Below, one piece after another: positions 26,682 to 34,929 of a stretch of 64,000 bases of DNA (position 1 is the stretch's first letter; each line of letters opens with the position of its first letter). The translations under genes and the position numbers were made by a program. The stretch is from Amycolatopsis coloradensis. GTDB lineage: Bacteria; Actinomycetota; Actinomycetes; Mycobacteriales; Pseudonocardiaceae. Location of the stretch: NCBI RefSeq assembly GCF_001953865.1, contig NZ_MQUQ01000012.1:1-64000 (forward strand), written 5' to 3'. Below the pieces are notes generated by a model. That model made no database searches. It had not been told where the DNA came from and saw only the letters and a program-made list of their open reading frames with translations.

Positions 26682-27314
26682 ATGACTTGGGCGCTGGTCT
26701 TTTTCGGTGCGGCGGTGCTCGTGGCTTTTACGCCAGGGGCGAACAATCTGCTCGGCCTGCACCACGGCATGACACAGGGTGTGTGGAAAGGGCTGGCAGG
26801 CCTGTTAGGCCGATTGGCTGCATTCATGATGCTGATCGCGGCTGTCGCGGCAGGGCTCGGTCAGCTCCTCGCGGCCTCCGAAGGTGCACTCACGGTGATC
26901 AAGTGGGCAGGCGTCGCCTATCTGGTCTGGGTTGGCGGACGGCTGCTTTGGTCGACGTTCCGCGGCGGACGGACTGCGCTGGTCACAGGGCCGCAAAACA
27001 CCGAATCCGTACCGGCTCTCCGGATCGCGCGGAAGGAATTCGTCGTCGCGATCACGAACCCGAAGGCGATCCTCATCTTCACCGCGTTCGTACCCCAGTT
27101 CATCGATGCAGCTCACGGCTCCTTTCCTGTCCAGATCGCGATCCTCGGCGCCGTCTATCTGCTCGCCGAGTTCGTCGCGGGCGCGACCTACATCGGGGCA
27201 GGCGCGCTCGTGAAGTCGCTCCGGCTGTCCCGCCGCGCGACGCGCAACGTCGATCGCGGCACCGGCGTCGTGCTGCTCGGCATGGCGGGAGCCCTGGCCG
27301 CGTCGAGCTCCTGA
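26682..27314 (+). CDS. LysE/RhtB-family translocator
   Basis: 210 residues, six hydrophobic helices. FTPGANNLLGLHHGMTQGVW (about 16-35) is the family's conserved N-terminal region (the PGPN-like motif is here PGAN), and ITNPKAILIFTAFVPQFI fits the second conserved segment NPKA. The family exports amino acids or related metabolites; substrate unknown. AAGGAGGAGGTGACC precedes the ATG. Confidence 0.88.
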   Translation: MTWALVFFGAAVLVAFTPGANNLLGLHHGMTQGVWKGLAGLLGRLAAFMMLIAAVAAGLGQLLAASEGALTVIKWAGVAYLVWVGGRLLWSTFRGGRTALVTGPQNTESVPALRIARKEFVVAITNPKAILIFTAFVPQFIDAAHGSFPVQIAILGAVYLLAEFVAGATYIGAGALVKSLRLSRRATRNVDRGTGVVLLGMAGALAASSS

Positions 27315-27636
27315 ACCGGCCCCCTGATCACGGTGCGTTCAGCCCCCTGATCGCGATCTGATGGGGCCCGGAAAGCAAGGGACGACAAGGCGATCTGTCA
27401 AGGTTTCAGAGCGAGAAGCGGATGTCGATCAACCTTGCGGACCAACCTTCGTTCGGAAAACCCACACGCACTGCGGACACGCCCTGTGAAGCTGTTAGAG
27501 TCGGCGACACGCTTCGGGACGAGTGTGCCCCGAAGCGTTCCTGGCTTGTGCCAGAAAGCTGTGTGTTCCCGCCGGCCCCAGGTCGGCCAAGCCGATCGTC
27601 GGTAAGACAGCCGACGACGCCGAGGAGGTCCCCCGC
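27315..27636 (+). other. secY upstream region with two degenerate repeats
   Basis: Bases 27318-27358 hold two degenerate copies of the dispersed repeat (CCCCCTGATCACGG and TGCGTTCAGCCCCCTGATCG). The rest is the secY leader; TTAGAGT at about 27493-27499 is a possible -10 element, and CGAGGAGGT (27621-27629) is the secY ribosome binding site. No gene seen. Confidence 0.5.
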
Positions 27637-28944
27637 GTGCTCAGCGCCTTCCGCTCGGCTCTCGCGACGCCGGATCTACGTAAGAAGATCCTGTTCACGC
27701 TAGCCATCGTCGCGGTCTACCGAATCGGTGCCACCATCCCGGCCCCGGGCATCTCGTACTCCGCCGTCCAGAAATGTACGGAAACCGGGTCGCAGGAGGG
27801 CGTCTATCAGCTGCTGAACCTGTTCAGTGGCGGTGCACTGCTGCAGCTGTCACTGTTCTCGACCGGCATCATGCCGTACATCACGGCGAGCATCATCGTC
27901 CAGCTCCTCACCGTGGTCATCCCGCGGTTCGAGGAACTGAAGAAGGAAGGCCAGGCCGGTCAGGGCAAGCTGACCCAGTACACCCGGTACCTGACGATCG
28001 CCCTCGCGATCCTTCAGGCCACCGGTGTGGTGGCGCTCGCCGACCGCAAGCAGCTCTTCCCGCAGTGCGACACCGCGATCATCCCGGACAACAGCGTCTA
28101 CACGCTGGCCATCATCGTCATCACGATGACCGCCGGTACCGCCGTCATGATGTGGCTGGGTGAGCTCATCACCGAGCGCGGCGTCGGCAACGGCATGTCC
28201 GTCCTCATCTTCCTGAACATCGCGGCCCGGATCCCGATCGAGGGTGGCAACATCCTCAGCAGCGCCGGCCCGGTGGTCTTCACCCTGATCTGCGTGTTCG
28301 GCCTGGTGATCATCGCCAGTGTCATCTTCGTCGAGCAGGGCCAGCGCCGGATCCCGGTGCAGTACGCCAAGCGCATGATCGGCCGCCGCATGTACGGCGG
28401 GACCTCGACCTACCTGCCGATCAAGGTGAACCAGGCCGGTGTCATCCCGGTCATCTTCGCCTCGTCGCTGCTCTACCTGCCGGACCTGATCAGCCGCCTC
28501 GTCGGTGATGCCAACAGCAACGCGGGCTGGCAGGTCTTCATCCAGAACTACATCGTCAACCAGTCCAGCTGGGCGCACGTCCTGCTGTACTTCGCGTTGA
28601 TCATCTTCTTCACGTACTTCTACATCACGATCACGTTCAACGTGGACGAGCGTGCGGAAGAAATGAAGAAGTTCGGTGGCTTCATCCCGGGTATCCGCCC
28701 GGGCCGTCCCACCGCGGAGTACCTCAGCTACGTCCTCGGCCGGATCACCCTGCCGGGCTCGCTGTACCTGGGCATCATCGCGATCCTTCCGAACTTCTTC
28801 CTGTCCGTCACCGGTAGCGGGAACAATCAGAACTTCCCGTTCGGTGGCACGGCTGTGCTGATCATGGTCGGTGTCGGTCTCGACACCGTGAAGCAGATCG
28901 AAAGCCAGCTGATGCAACGTAACTACGAAGGGTTCTTGAAGTGA
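27637..28944 (+). CDS. secY: preprotein translocase subunit SecY
   Basis: 435 residues from GTG 27637 (MLSAFRSALATPDLRKKILF), the usual N-terminus, with a strong GAGGAGGT. Ten hydrophobic helices; plug and conserved loops intact (RMIGRRMYGGTSTYLPIKVN, FIPGIRPGRPT). Channel of the general secretory pathway with SecE and SecG. GTGA overlap with adk. Confidence 0.98.
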   Translation: MLSAFRSALATPDLRKKILFTLAIVAVYRIGATIPAPGISYSAVQKCTETGSQEGVYQLLNLFSGGALLQLSLFSTGIMPYITASIIVQLLTVVIPRFEELKKEGQAGQGKLTQYTRYLTIALAILQATGVVALADRKQLFPQCDTAIIPDNSVYTLAIIVITMTAGTAVMMWLGELITERGVGNGMSVLIFLNIAARIPIEGGNILSSAGPVVFTLICVFGLVIIASVIFVEQGQRRIPVQYAKRMIGRRMYGGTSTYLPIKVNQAGVIPVIFASSLLYLPDLISRLVGDANSNAGWQVFIQNYIVNQSSWAHVLLYFALIIFFTYFYITITFNVDERAEEMKKFGGFIPGIRPGRPTAEYLSYVLGRITLPGSLYLGIIAILPNFFLSVTGSGNNQNFPFGGTAVLIMVGVGLDTVKQIESQLMQRNYEGFLK

Positions 28945-29495
28945 CGCGCCTGGTTCTCGTTGGCCCTCCTGGCGCGGGCAAAGGTACTCAGGCGGTAGCA
29001 CTGTCGGAGAAGCTCCGGATCCCGCACATCTCGACCGGCGATCTGTTCCGCGCCCACGTGGGCGAGCAGACGCCGCTGGGCCGGGAAGCCAAGCGCTACC
29101 TGGATTCCGGTGAACTCGTGCCCGATTCGGTCACGAACGAGATGGTGCGGGAGCGCCTTGCCGAACCCGATGCCAAGGTCGGTTTCCTGCTCGACGGGTT
29201 CCCCCGCAACACGAAGCAGGCCGACGTCCTCGGTGAGATCCTCGGCGAGGTCGACACCGAGCTGAACGCGGTCATCCAGCTCCAGGTCTCCGAAGACGTC
29301 GTCGTCGAGCGGCTGCTGTCCCGCGGCCGCTCGGACGACACCGAAGAGGTCATCCGTCGTCGCCAGCAGATCTACGTGTCCGAGACCGCTCCGCTGCTCG
29401 AGTACTACGCGGACATTCTGGTCACGGTCGACGGTGTCGGCTCGATCGACGAGATCTCCGCCCGCGTGCTGGAAGCGCTGCGCGACCGCACGTGA
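28941..29495 (+). CDS. adk: adenylate kinase, short-LID type
   Basis: 184 residues from GTG 28941. P-loop GPPGAGKGT at 8-16; GFLLDGFPRN and the LID region LLSRGRSDDTEEVIRRRQQI. The LID lacks the ~27-residue (often zinc-binding) insert of long forms, typical of actinobacteria. Interconverts ATP + AMP and 2 ADP. 44 bases before map. Confidence 0.97.
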   Translation: MTRLVLVGPPGAGKGTQAVALSEKLRIPHISTGDLFRAHVGEQTPLGREAKRYLDSGELVPDSVTNEMVRERLAEPDAKVGFLLDGFPRNTKQADVLGEILGEVDTELNAVIQLQVSEDVVVERLLSRGRSDDTEEVIRRRQQIYVSETAPLLEYYADILVTVDGVGSIDEISARVLEALRDRT

Positions 29496-29539
29496 ATCTC
29501 GGAGGACTGCGTGTACTGCAACGGCTTCGTCGTGGGCGC

Positions 29540-30316
29540 ATGATCGAACTCAAGAGCCCGGGTGAGCTTCAGGCGATGCGGGCGGCTGGTCTGGTCGTCT
29601 GGCGCACCCTCACCGCGGTGCGCGAGATCGCGAAGCCAGGGGCGACGACGGCCGATCTCGACGAACTCGCCGAGCAGACGATCCGCGACGCCGGCGCGGT
29701 GCCCTCCTTCAAGGGCTACCACGGCTTCCCGGCGTCGATCTGCGCTTCGGTGAACGAGCAGATCGTCCACGGCATCCCGTCGAAGACACGCGCCCTGAAC
29801 GAGGGCGACATCATCTCCGTGGATTGCGGCGCGATCCTCGACGGCTGGCACGGCGACTCCGCCGTCACCCTCGCGATCGGTGAGGTGTCGAAAGCGGACC
29901 TCGCGCTTTCGGCGGCCACCGAGGCGGCGATGTGGGCGGGGATCGCCGCGGTGTCGTCCGGCAGGCGGCTCACGGACATCTCGCACGCCGTGCAGACCGC
30001 GGCCGAGAAGGCCGGCCGGGAAGACGGCATCGAGTACGGGATGATCGTCGAGTACGGCGGTCACGGGATCGGGCGCCAGATGCACATGGACCCCTTCCTG
30101 CCGAACCTCGGTAAGCCCGGCAAGGGCCCAAGGCTCAAGGCCGGGATGGCGCTCGCGATCGAGCCCATGCTGACCGGTGGCGGCGGGGAGACCGTCGAGC
30201 TCGACGACGGTTGGACCGTCGTGACGGCGGACGGCTCGCGGGCCGCGCACTGGGAGCACACCGTCGCCATCACCGACGACGGCCCGTGGGTGCTGACCGC
30301 CCCCGAAGACGCCTGA
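29540..30316 (+). CDS. map: type I methionine aminopeptidase
   Basis: Start taken at ATG 29540 (MIELKSPGELQAMRAAGLVV), 258 residues; upstream in-frame sequence is not conserved-looking. Metal ligands D95, D106, H175, E208 and E239 fit the family spacing; H78 is the catalytic His. Removes N-terminal Met from nascent chains. Follows secY-adk as in many bacteria; the infA operon starts 575 bases downstream after six repeats. Confidence 0.96.
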   Translation: MIELKSPGELQAMRAAGLVVWRTLTAVREIAKPGATTADLDELAEQTIRDAGAVPSFKGYHGFPASICASVNEQIVHGIPSKTRALNEGDIISVDCGAILDGWHGDSAVTLAIGEVSKADLALSAATEAAMWAGIAAVSSGRRLTDISHAVQTAAEKAGREDGIEYGMIVEYGGHGIGRQMHMDPFLPNLGKPGKGPRLKAGMALAIEPMLTGGGGETVELDDGWTVVTADGSRAAHWEHTVAITDDGPWVLTAPEDA

Positions 30317-30890
30317 CCCTTCGCTGCCTCCGGATCGCGTTTAGCCCGCTAAACGCAAGTGCGCCCCGGCCTGCGTTTAGCCCCCTAATCGCGATCCTCG
30401 CGTCGCGATTAGCCCGCTAAACGCAGGTGGGCTCGGATCACACTTAGGCCGCTGAACGCAGGTGGCCCCGGATCGCACTTAGGCCGCTAAACGCAAGTCC
30501 GCCCGCTGGTCGCCGCAGTGCCCGAGGCTCGCCCTTGAGGCTCCCGGGTGCCGCCCCTATTGGGCGCGCCTCGGCCGCCGAACGCGACCAGGGCGCAGGC
30601 CCAGCGCGTCGCGATTAGCCCGCTAAACGCAGGTCGGCGGAGGCGTACGATGGGGGAGGTCGCTTCCGGCGAGCCCAGGGGGCGCGTAACACAGTTACCC
30701 CCCGTTTGGGCCTCGCGACACGGGTTGCGTACACTGTCAAGTCGGTGTACTCATCGCGCCCGGATCCTGCGCGCTCGTGAATTCTCGCGAACGGACATTG
30801 GACCCGGGGTGGGGTGTGCCGAAGCACCACCCAGCCAAGCACTCAAGCTCTGACTGATAACACAGCGTAGCGACAGGAAATGCGGAGGAC
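30317..30890. other. 574-base map-infA gap: six repeats and infA leader
   Basis: The first half is dominated by the dispersed repeat (described at 30331-30634). The second half is the infA leader: TACACT at 30730-30735 within TTGCGTACACTGTCAAG is a possible -10 element, though no good -35 is found at the right spacing. GGAAATGCGGAGG (30876-30888) is the infA ribosome binding site. No gene seen. Confidence 0.5.
30331..30634. repeat. cluster of six dispersed palindromic repeats
   Basis: Copies at 30331-30360, 30371-30397, 30403-30428, 30435-30463, 30470-30498 and 30608-30634. Most read GATCGC-(A/G)(C/T)TTAG-(C/G)CC-GCT(A/G)AACGCA(A/G)GT. Adjacent copies differ in core and arms, so the cluster is not a simple tandem duplication. 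Spacers of 5-9 bases between the first five are not conserved. Confidence 0.9.
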
Positions 30891-31112
30891 ATGGGCAAGA
30901 AAGACGGGGCCATCGAGGTCGAAGGCCGCGTAGTCGAGCCGCTCCCCAACGCGATGTTCCGCGTCGAGTTGGAGAACGGCCACAAGGTCCTTGCACACAT
31001 CAGCGGCAAGATGCGGCAGCACTACATCCGCATCCTGCCCGAGGACAGGGTTGTCGTGGAGCTCTCGCCCTACGACTTGTCTCGTGGTCGCATCGTCTAT
31101 CGCTACAAGTGA
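30891..31112 (+). CDS. infA: translation initiation factor IF-1
   Basis: 73 residues (MGKKDGAIEVEGRVVEPLPN). OB fold with KMRQHYIRILPEDRVVVELS. Blocks the A site during initiation. Start of the infA-rpmJ-rpsM-rpsK-rpsD-rpoA-rplQ run. Confidence 0.98.
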   Translation: MGKKDGAIEVEGRVVEPLPNAMFRVELENGHKVLAHISGKMRQHYIRILPEDRVVVELSPYDLSRGRIVYRYK

Positions 31113-31148
31113 TCACGACGAGTTAGCACAAGCAGGAGAGCAGGAGAC

Positions 31149-31262
31149 GTGAAGGTCCAGCCGAGCGTCAAGAAGATCTGCGACAAGTGCAAGGTGATCC
31201 GCCGCCACGGCCGGATCATGGTGATCTGCGAGAACCTGCGGCACAAGCAGCGGCAGGGCTGA
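31149..31262 (+). CDS. rpmJ: 50S ribosomal protein L36, zinc type
   Basis: 37 residues from GTG 31149, after CAGGAGA. MKVQPSVKKICDKCKVIRRH then GRIMVICENLRHKQRQG. Zinc ligands C11, C14, C27 and H32. 36 bases after infA. Confidence 0.97.
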   Translation: MKVQPSVKKICDKCKVIRRHGRIMVICENLRHKQRQG

Positions 31263-31315
31263 TCACTCGCACTCGTACAGAGTGGATTGACGGCTACACA
31301 ATCTCCCCGCACCTG

Positions 31316-31337
31316 CCGGGCCGTGCGAACGGCCCGG
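31316..31337 (+). terminator. strong hairpin in the rpmJ-rpsM gap
   Basis: CCGGGCCGT-GCGA-ACGGCCCGG is a perfect 9-bp stem with a GCGA (GNRA) tetraloop. A second short hairpin (CCCCGG/CCGGGG, 31343-31362) and a perfect palindrome GGTCCCGGGACC (31406-31417) follow before rpsM. With no T-tract, it could be an attenuator, a processing site or a ribosomal-protein binding site. The gap of 205 bases is the longest in the operon. Confidence 0.5.
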
Positions 31338-31467
31338 TTCACCCCCGGACTTCAGGCCGGGGCCGGGACACCCGAAGCGCAAGCCAAGGGCACGACAGGC
31401 GAGTCGGTCCCGGGACCGGACGGGGAGCAGACCTGAAGATGAATTCTATGAAGGAGCATCAACGCCA

Positions 31468-31848
31468 ATGGCACGACTCGCTGGCGTAGACCTCCCCCGC
31501 GAAAAGCGGTTGGAGATCGCGCTGACCTACATCTACGGCATCGGCCGTACCCGCTCGAAGCAGCTCATCGCGGCTGCCGAGCTCAACGCGGACACTCGCG
31601 TCAAGGATCTGAGCGATGACGACCTCGCCAAGCTGCGGGTCTACATCGAGGAGAACTTCAAGGTCGAGGGTGACCTTCGCCGTGAGGTGAACGCCGACAT
31701 CCGTCGGAAGATCGAGATCGGGTGCTACGAGGGCCTTCGCTGGCGTCGCGGACTTCCCGTCCGTGGTCAGCGGACCAAGACGAACGCCCGTACCCGTAAG
31801 GGTCCGAAGAAGACGGTCGCCGGCAAGAAGAAGGCTGGCAAGAAGTGA
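31468..31848 (+). CDS. rpsM: 30S ribosomal protein S13
   Basis: 126 residues (MARLAGVDLPREKRLEIALT). Helix-two-turn-helix RRKIEIGCYEGLRWRRGLPV and RTKTNARTRKGPKKTVAGKK tail. 30S head, bridges to L5. GAAGGAG precedes it. Its TGA overlaps the GTG of the next small ORF. Confidence 0.98.
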   Translation: MARLAGVDLPREKRLEIALTYIYGIGRTRSKQLIAAAELNADTRVKDLSDDDLAKLRVYIEENFKVEGDLRREVNADIRRKIEIGCYEGLRWRRGLPVRGQRTKTNARTRKGPKKTVAGKKKAGKK

Positions 31849-32030
31849 GCGTCCAGGGCAAGAAGGTCGTGCAGATGGGCGGCGTCCACCGCCGCGGCTC
31901 GGCATGTGTCTCGCCCAAGGCGCTCTACGCCCGCCCGATGGCGCTCCGCAACCTGTACACCGACGCCGGATCGATCATCCGGCGCGGCCAGGCCGAAGCG
32001 GTCGCCGCTCACCAAGAGAACGCGCGCTAA
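31845..32030 (+). CDS. uncharacterised 61-residue protein between S13 and S11
   Basis: GTG 31845 overlaps the rpsM stop as GTGA, a coupling arrangement also used at rplD-rplW and secY-adk in this window. The product starts MSVQGKKVVQMGGVHRRGSA, contains ALYARPMALRNLYTDAGSII, and ends AEAVAAHQENAR; basic N-half and helical C-half. Third codon positions are almost all G or C, as in real genes here. The TAA is followed at once by CAGGAGAA, the rpsK ribosome binding site. I do not recognise the protein, and rpsM and rpsK are normally adjacent. No cysteine pair or known ribosomal-protein motif. A real small gene is likely but unproven. Confidence 0.6.
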   Translation: MSVQGKKVVQMGGVHRRGSACVSPKALYARPMALRNLYTDAGSIIRRGQAEAVAAHQENAR

Positions 32031-32048
32031 CAGGAGAACCCTCAGAAC

Positions 32049-32456
32049 ATGCCACCGAAGTCTCGTACCGCGGCGGGGGCCAAGAAGGTCCGCCGTAAGG
32101 AAAAGAAGAATGTCGCGCACGGCCACGCGCACATCAAGAGCACCTTCAACAACACCATCGTCTCGATCACGGACCCGACCGGTGCCGTGATCGCGTGGGC
32201 GTCGAGTGGTCACGTGGGCTTCAAGGGCTCGCGTAAGTCCACCCCGTTCGCCGCGCAGATGGCCGCCGAGAACGCCGCCCGCAAGGCTGCCGAGCACGGC
32301 ATGAAGAAGGTCGACGTTTTCGTGAAGGGCCCGGGTTCGGGCCGCGAGACGGCGATCCGCTCGCTGCAGGCGGCCGGCCTCGAGGTCGGCACCATCCAGG
32401 ACGTGACCCCGCAGCCTCACAACGGCTGCCGCCCGCCCAAGCGGCGCCGGGTCTGA
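32049..32456 (+). CDS. rpsK: 30S ribosomal protein S11
   Basis: 135 residues (MPPKSRTAAGAKKVRRKEKK). Conserved NTIVSITDPTGAVIAWASSG and PHNGCRPPKRRRV. Platform protein near the anti-Shine-Dalgarno helix. 23 bases before rpsD. Confidence 0.98.
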   Translation: MPPKSRTAAGAKKVRRKEKKNVAHGHAHIKSTFNNTIVSITDPTGAVIAWASSGHVGFKGSRKSTPFAAQMAAENAARKAAEHGMKKVDVFVKGPGSGRETAIRSLQAAGLEVGTIQDVTPQPHNGCRPPKRRRV

Positions 32457-32479
32457 GGAACGGGGAGGAGTAAGAAGAA

Positions 32480-33085
32480 ATGGCTCGTTACACCGGCCCC
32501 GCGACGCGTATTTCCCGTCGCCTCAAGGTTGACCTCATCGGCGGCGACCAGGCTTTCGAGCGTCGCCCCTACCCGCCGGGCCAGCACGGCCGCGGGCGCA
32601 TCAAGGAGTCCGAGTACCTCCTGCAGTCGCAGGAGAAGCAGAAGGCTCGCTACACCTACGGCGTTCTCGAGCGTCAGTTCGTCCGGTACTACAAGGAAGC
32701 CGTCCGGCGTCCGGGTAAGACCGGTGAGAACCTGCTGCAGATCCTCGAGTCCCGTCTGGACAACGTGATCTACCGCGCCGGCATCGCCCGCACCCGCCGT
32801 CAGGCGCGTCAGCTGGTGAGCCACGGCCACTTCGTGGTCAACGGCGTCAAGGTCAACGTGCCCTCGTACCAGGTCAGCAAGTGGGACATCATCGACGTGC
32901 GGCCGAAGTCGTTCGCGATGCTGCCCTTCGTCGCTGCCAAGGAGTCGTTCGGCGAACGTCCCGTTCCCGCGTGGCTCCAGGTTGTTCCGTCCAACCTCCG
33001 GGTGCTGGTCCACCAGCTCCCGGAGCGCGCTCAGATCGACGTTCCGGTCCAGGAACAGCTGATCGTCGAGCTCTACTCGAAGTGA
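32480..33085 (+). CDS. rpsD: 30S ribosomal protein S4
   Basis: 201 residues (MARYTGPATRISRRLKVDLI). The N-terminal region has no cysteines, so it is the zinc-free form. S4 RNA-binding motif RLDNVIYRAGIARTRRQARQ. Primary assembly protein. A strong hairpin lies between it and rpoA. Confidence 0.98.
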   Translation: MARYTGPATRISRRLKVDLIGGDQAFERRPYPPGQHGRGRIKESEYLLQSQEKQKARYTYGVLERQFVRYYKEAVRRPGKTGENLLQILESRLDNVIYRAGIARTRRQARQLVSHGHFVVNGVKVNVPSYQVSKWDIIDVRPKSFAMLPFVAAKESFGERPVPAWLQVVPSNLRVLVHQLPERAQIDVPVQEQLIVELYSK

Positions 33086-33093
33086 TCCATCAT

Positions 33094-33117
33094 CGGGCCG
33101 GGGTCTTCCCCGGCCCG
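33094..33117 (+). terminator. hairpin between rpsD and rpoA
   Basis: CGGGCCGGGG-TCTT-CCCCGGCCCG: a perfect 10-bp stem with a TCTT loop, starting 9 bases after the rpsD stop. No T-tract. It could reduce read-through into rpoA or be an RNA-processing site; rpoA starts 95 bases downstream and may have its own promoter. Confidence 0.55.
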
Positions 33118-33212
33118 GTGTGGGCACGGCGGCGGCGCCCGGAGTGCGCCGCCGTTTCGCCATCCCTTTCGGTGTCATATGGCGGGCGCCGTTTGGAAAG
33201 GAATTAGGACAG

Positions 33213-34286
33213 ATGCTGATTTCCCAGCGGCCGGCTCTCGGCGAAGAGACGGTCAACGAGACCCGCTCCCGGTTCACCATCGAACCGCTGGAGCCCGGCT
33301 TCGGCTACACGCTCGGCAACTCGCTGCGGCGCACGCTGCTGTCGTCCATTCCGGGCGCGGCCGTGACGAGCATCCGCATCGACGGCGTGCTGCACGAGTT
33401 CACCACCGTTCCCGGGGTGAAGGAAGACGTCACCGACATCATCCTGAACCTCAAGGAGCTCGTGGTCTCCTCGGAAGAGGACGAGCCGGTCACCATGTAC
33501 CTGCGCAAGCAGGGCCCCGGTGAGGTCACCGCTGCCGACATCGTGCCCCCGGCCGGTGTCACCGTGCACAACCCGGATCTGCACATCGCGTCGCTGAACG
33601 GCAAGGGCAAGCTCGAGATCGAGCTCGTCGTCGAGCGTGGCCGCGGTTACGTTCCGGCCCTGCAGAACAAGCAGGCGGGCGCGGAGATCGGCCGGATCCC
33701 GGTCGACTCCATCTACTCCCCGGTGCTGAAGGTGACCTACAAGGTCGAGGCGACCCGTGTCGAGCAGCGCACCGACTTCGACAAGCTGATCCTGGACGTG
33801 GAGACGAAGCCGTCGATCACGCCGCGGGACGCCGTCGCGTCGGCCGGTAAGACGCTGGTGGAGCTGTTCGGTCTCGCGCGCGAGCTGAACGTCGACGCCG
33901 AGGGCATCGAGATCGGCCCGTCGCCGCAGGAGGCGGACACCATCGCCGCCTACGCGATGCCGATCGAGGACCTGGACCTCACCGTCCGGTCGTACAACTG
34001 CCTCAAGCGTGAGGGCATCCACACCGTCGGCGAACTGGTCTCGCGCAGCGAGGCCGACCTGCTGGACATCCGCAACTTCGGTGCGAAGTCGATCGACGAG
34101 GTCAAGCTGAAGCTCGTCGGTCTCGGCCTCGCGCTGAAGGACAGCCCGCCCGGGTTCGACCCGACCGCGGCCGCGGCCAGCTACGACGGTGAAGGCTGGT
34201 CCGAGGGCGTCGACAGCATCACGGACGGAATTTCGGACAATGGCCACGACGATGGCCAGGACTACGCAGAGACGGAGCAGCTGTAA
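33213..34286 (+). CDS. rpoA: RNA polymerase alpha subunit
   Basis: ATG 33213 (MLISQRPALGEETVNETRSR), 357 residues, with AAAGGAATTAGGAC upstream. N-terminal dimerisation domain (GFGYTLGNSLRRTLLSSIPG) and C-terminal DNA-binding domain (LTVRSYNCLKREGIHTVGEL, RNFGAKSIDEVKLKL). The acidic tail (DNGHDDGQDYAETEQL) is typical of actinobacteria. Confidence 0.98.
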   Translation: MLISQRPALGEETVNETRSRFTIEPLEPGFGYTLGNSLRRTLLSSIPGAAVTSIRIDGVLHEFTTVPGVKEDVTDIILNLKELVVSSEEDEPVTMYLRKQGPGEVTAADIVPPAGVTVHNPDLHIASLNGKGKLEIELVVERGRGYVPALQNKQAGAEIGRIPVDSIYSPVLKVTYKVEATRVEQRTDFDKLILDVETKPSITPRDAVASAGKTLVELFGLARELNVDAEGIEIGPSPQEADTIAAYAMPIEDLDLTVRSYNCLKREGIHTVGELVSRSEADLLDIRNFGAKSIDEVKLKLVGLGLALKDSPPGFDPTAAAASYDGEGWSEGVDSITDGISDNGHDDGQDYAETEQL

Positions 34287-34361
34287 GGCCAGCTTCGACT
34301 CCCTCACCGGTAGGGGTGGGGGAGCCCCGGCCTCCAGCTGTGAGCTGAACGAGGAGAACCG

Positions 34362-34925
34362 ATGCCCACCCCCACAAAGGGACCCCGTCTCGGCGGGTCG
34401 CCCGCGCACGAGCGGCTGATCCTGGCCAACCTGGCCACTCAGCTGTTCGAGCACGGCAAGATCACGACGACCGAGGCGAAGGCCCGGCGGGTGCGCCCGC
34501 TGGCCGAAAAGCTGATCACGAAGGCGAAGCGGGGCGACCTGCACAACCGTCGTCAGATCCAGCGCATCGTGCGCGACAAGGATGTCGTGCACAAGCTGAT
34601 CGCCGAGATCGGTCCGTTCTTCGCGGAGCGTCCGGGTGGCTACACCCGGATCACCAAGACGATGGCGCGCAAGGGCGACAACGCCCCCATGGCCGTCATC
34701 GAACTGGTGGCCGAGAAGACCGTCACCGCCGAGGCCGAGGCCGCGCGCAAGACGAAGTTCGCCAAGGACGAGCCGAAGGCTGCCGCTCCGGCCGCCGAGG
34801 AGACCACCGAGGCCCCTGAGGCAGCCGACACGGCCGCCGCTGAGGCTCCGGAGGCCACCGAGGCTCCCGCCGCCGACGAGGCCGCTGAGGCCCCCGCCGC
34901 GGACGCGGACAGCAAGAAGGACTGA
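34362..34925 (+). CDS. rplQ: 50S ribosomal protein L17 with acidic tail
   Basis: 187 residues (MPTPTKGPRLGGSPAHERLI). The conserved protein ends near residue 120; the remaining ~65 residues are Ala/Glu/Pro repeats, longer than in E. coli. GAGGAGAACCG precedes it. truA starts within a few bases. Confidence 0.97.
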   Translation: MPTPTKGPRLGGSPAHERLILANLATQLFEHGKITTTEAKARRVRPLAEKLITKAKRGDLHNRRQIQRIVRDKDVVHKLIAEIGPFFAERPGGYTRITKTMARKGDNAPMAVIELVAEKTVTAEAEAARKTKFAKDEPKAAAPAAEETTEAPEAADTAAAEAPEATEAPAADEAAEAPAADADSKKD

Positions 34926-34929
34926 CGTC

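Noticed and set aside
30331..30634. Repeat cluster as a CRISPR array
   Set aside because: Units are 20-30 bases but vary in core and arms, spacers are only 5-9 bases, and no cas genes are near.
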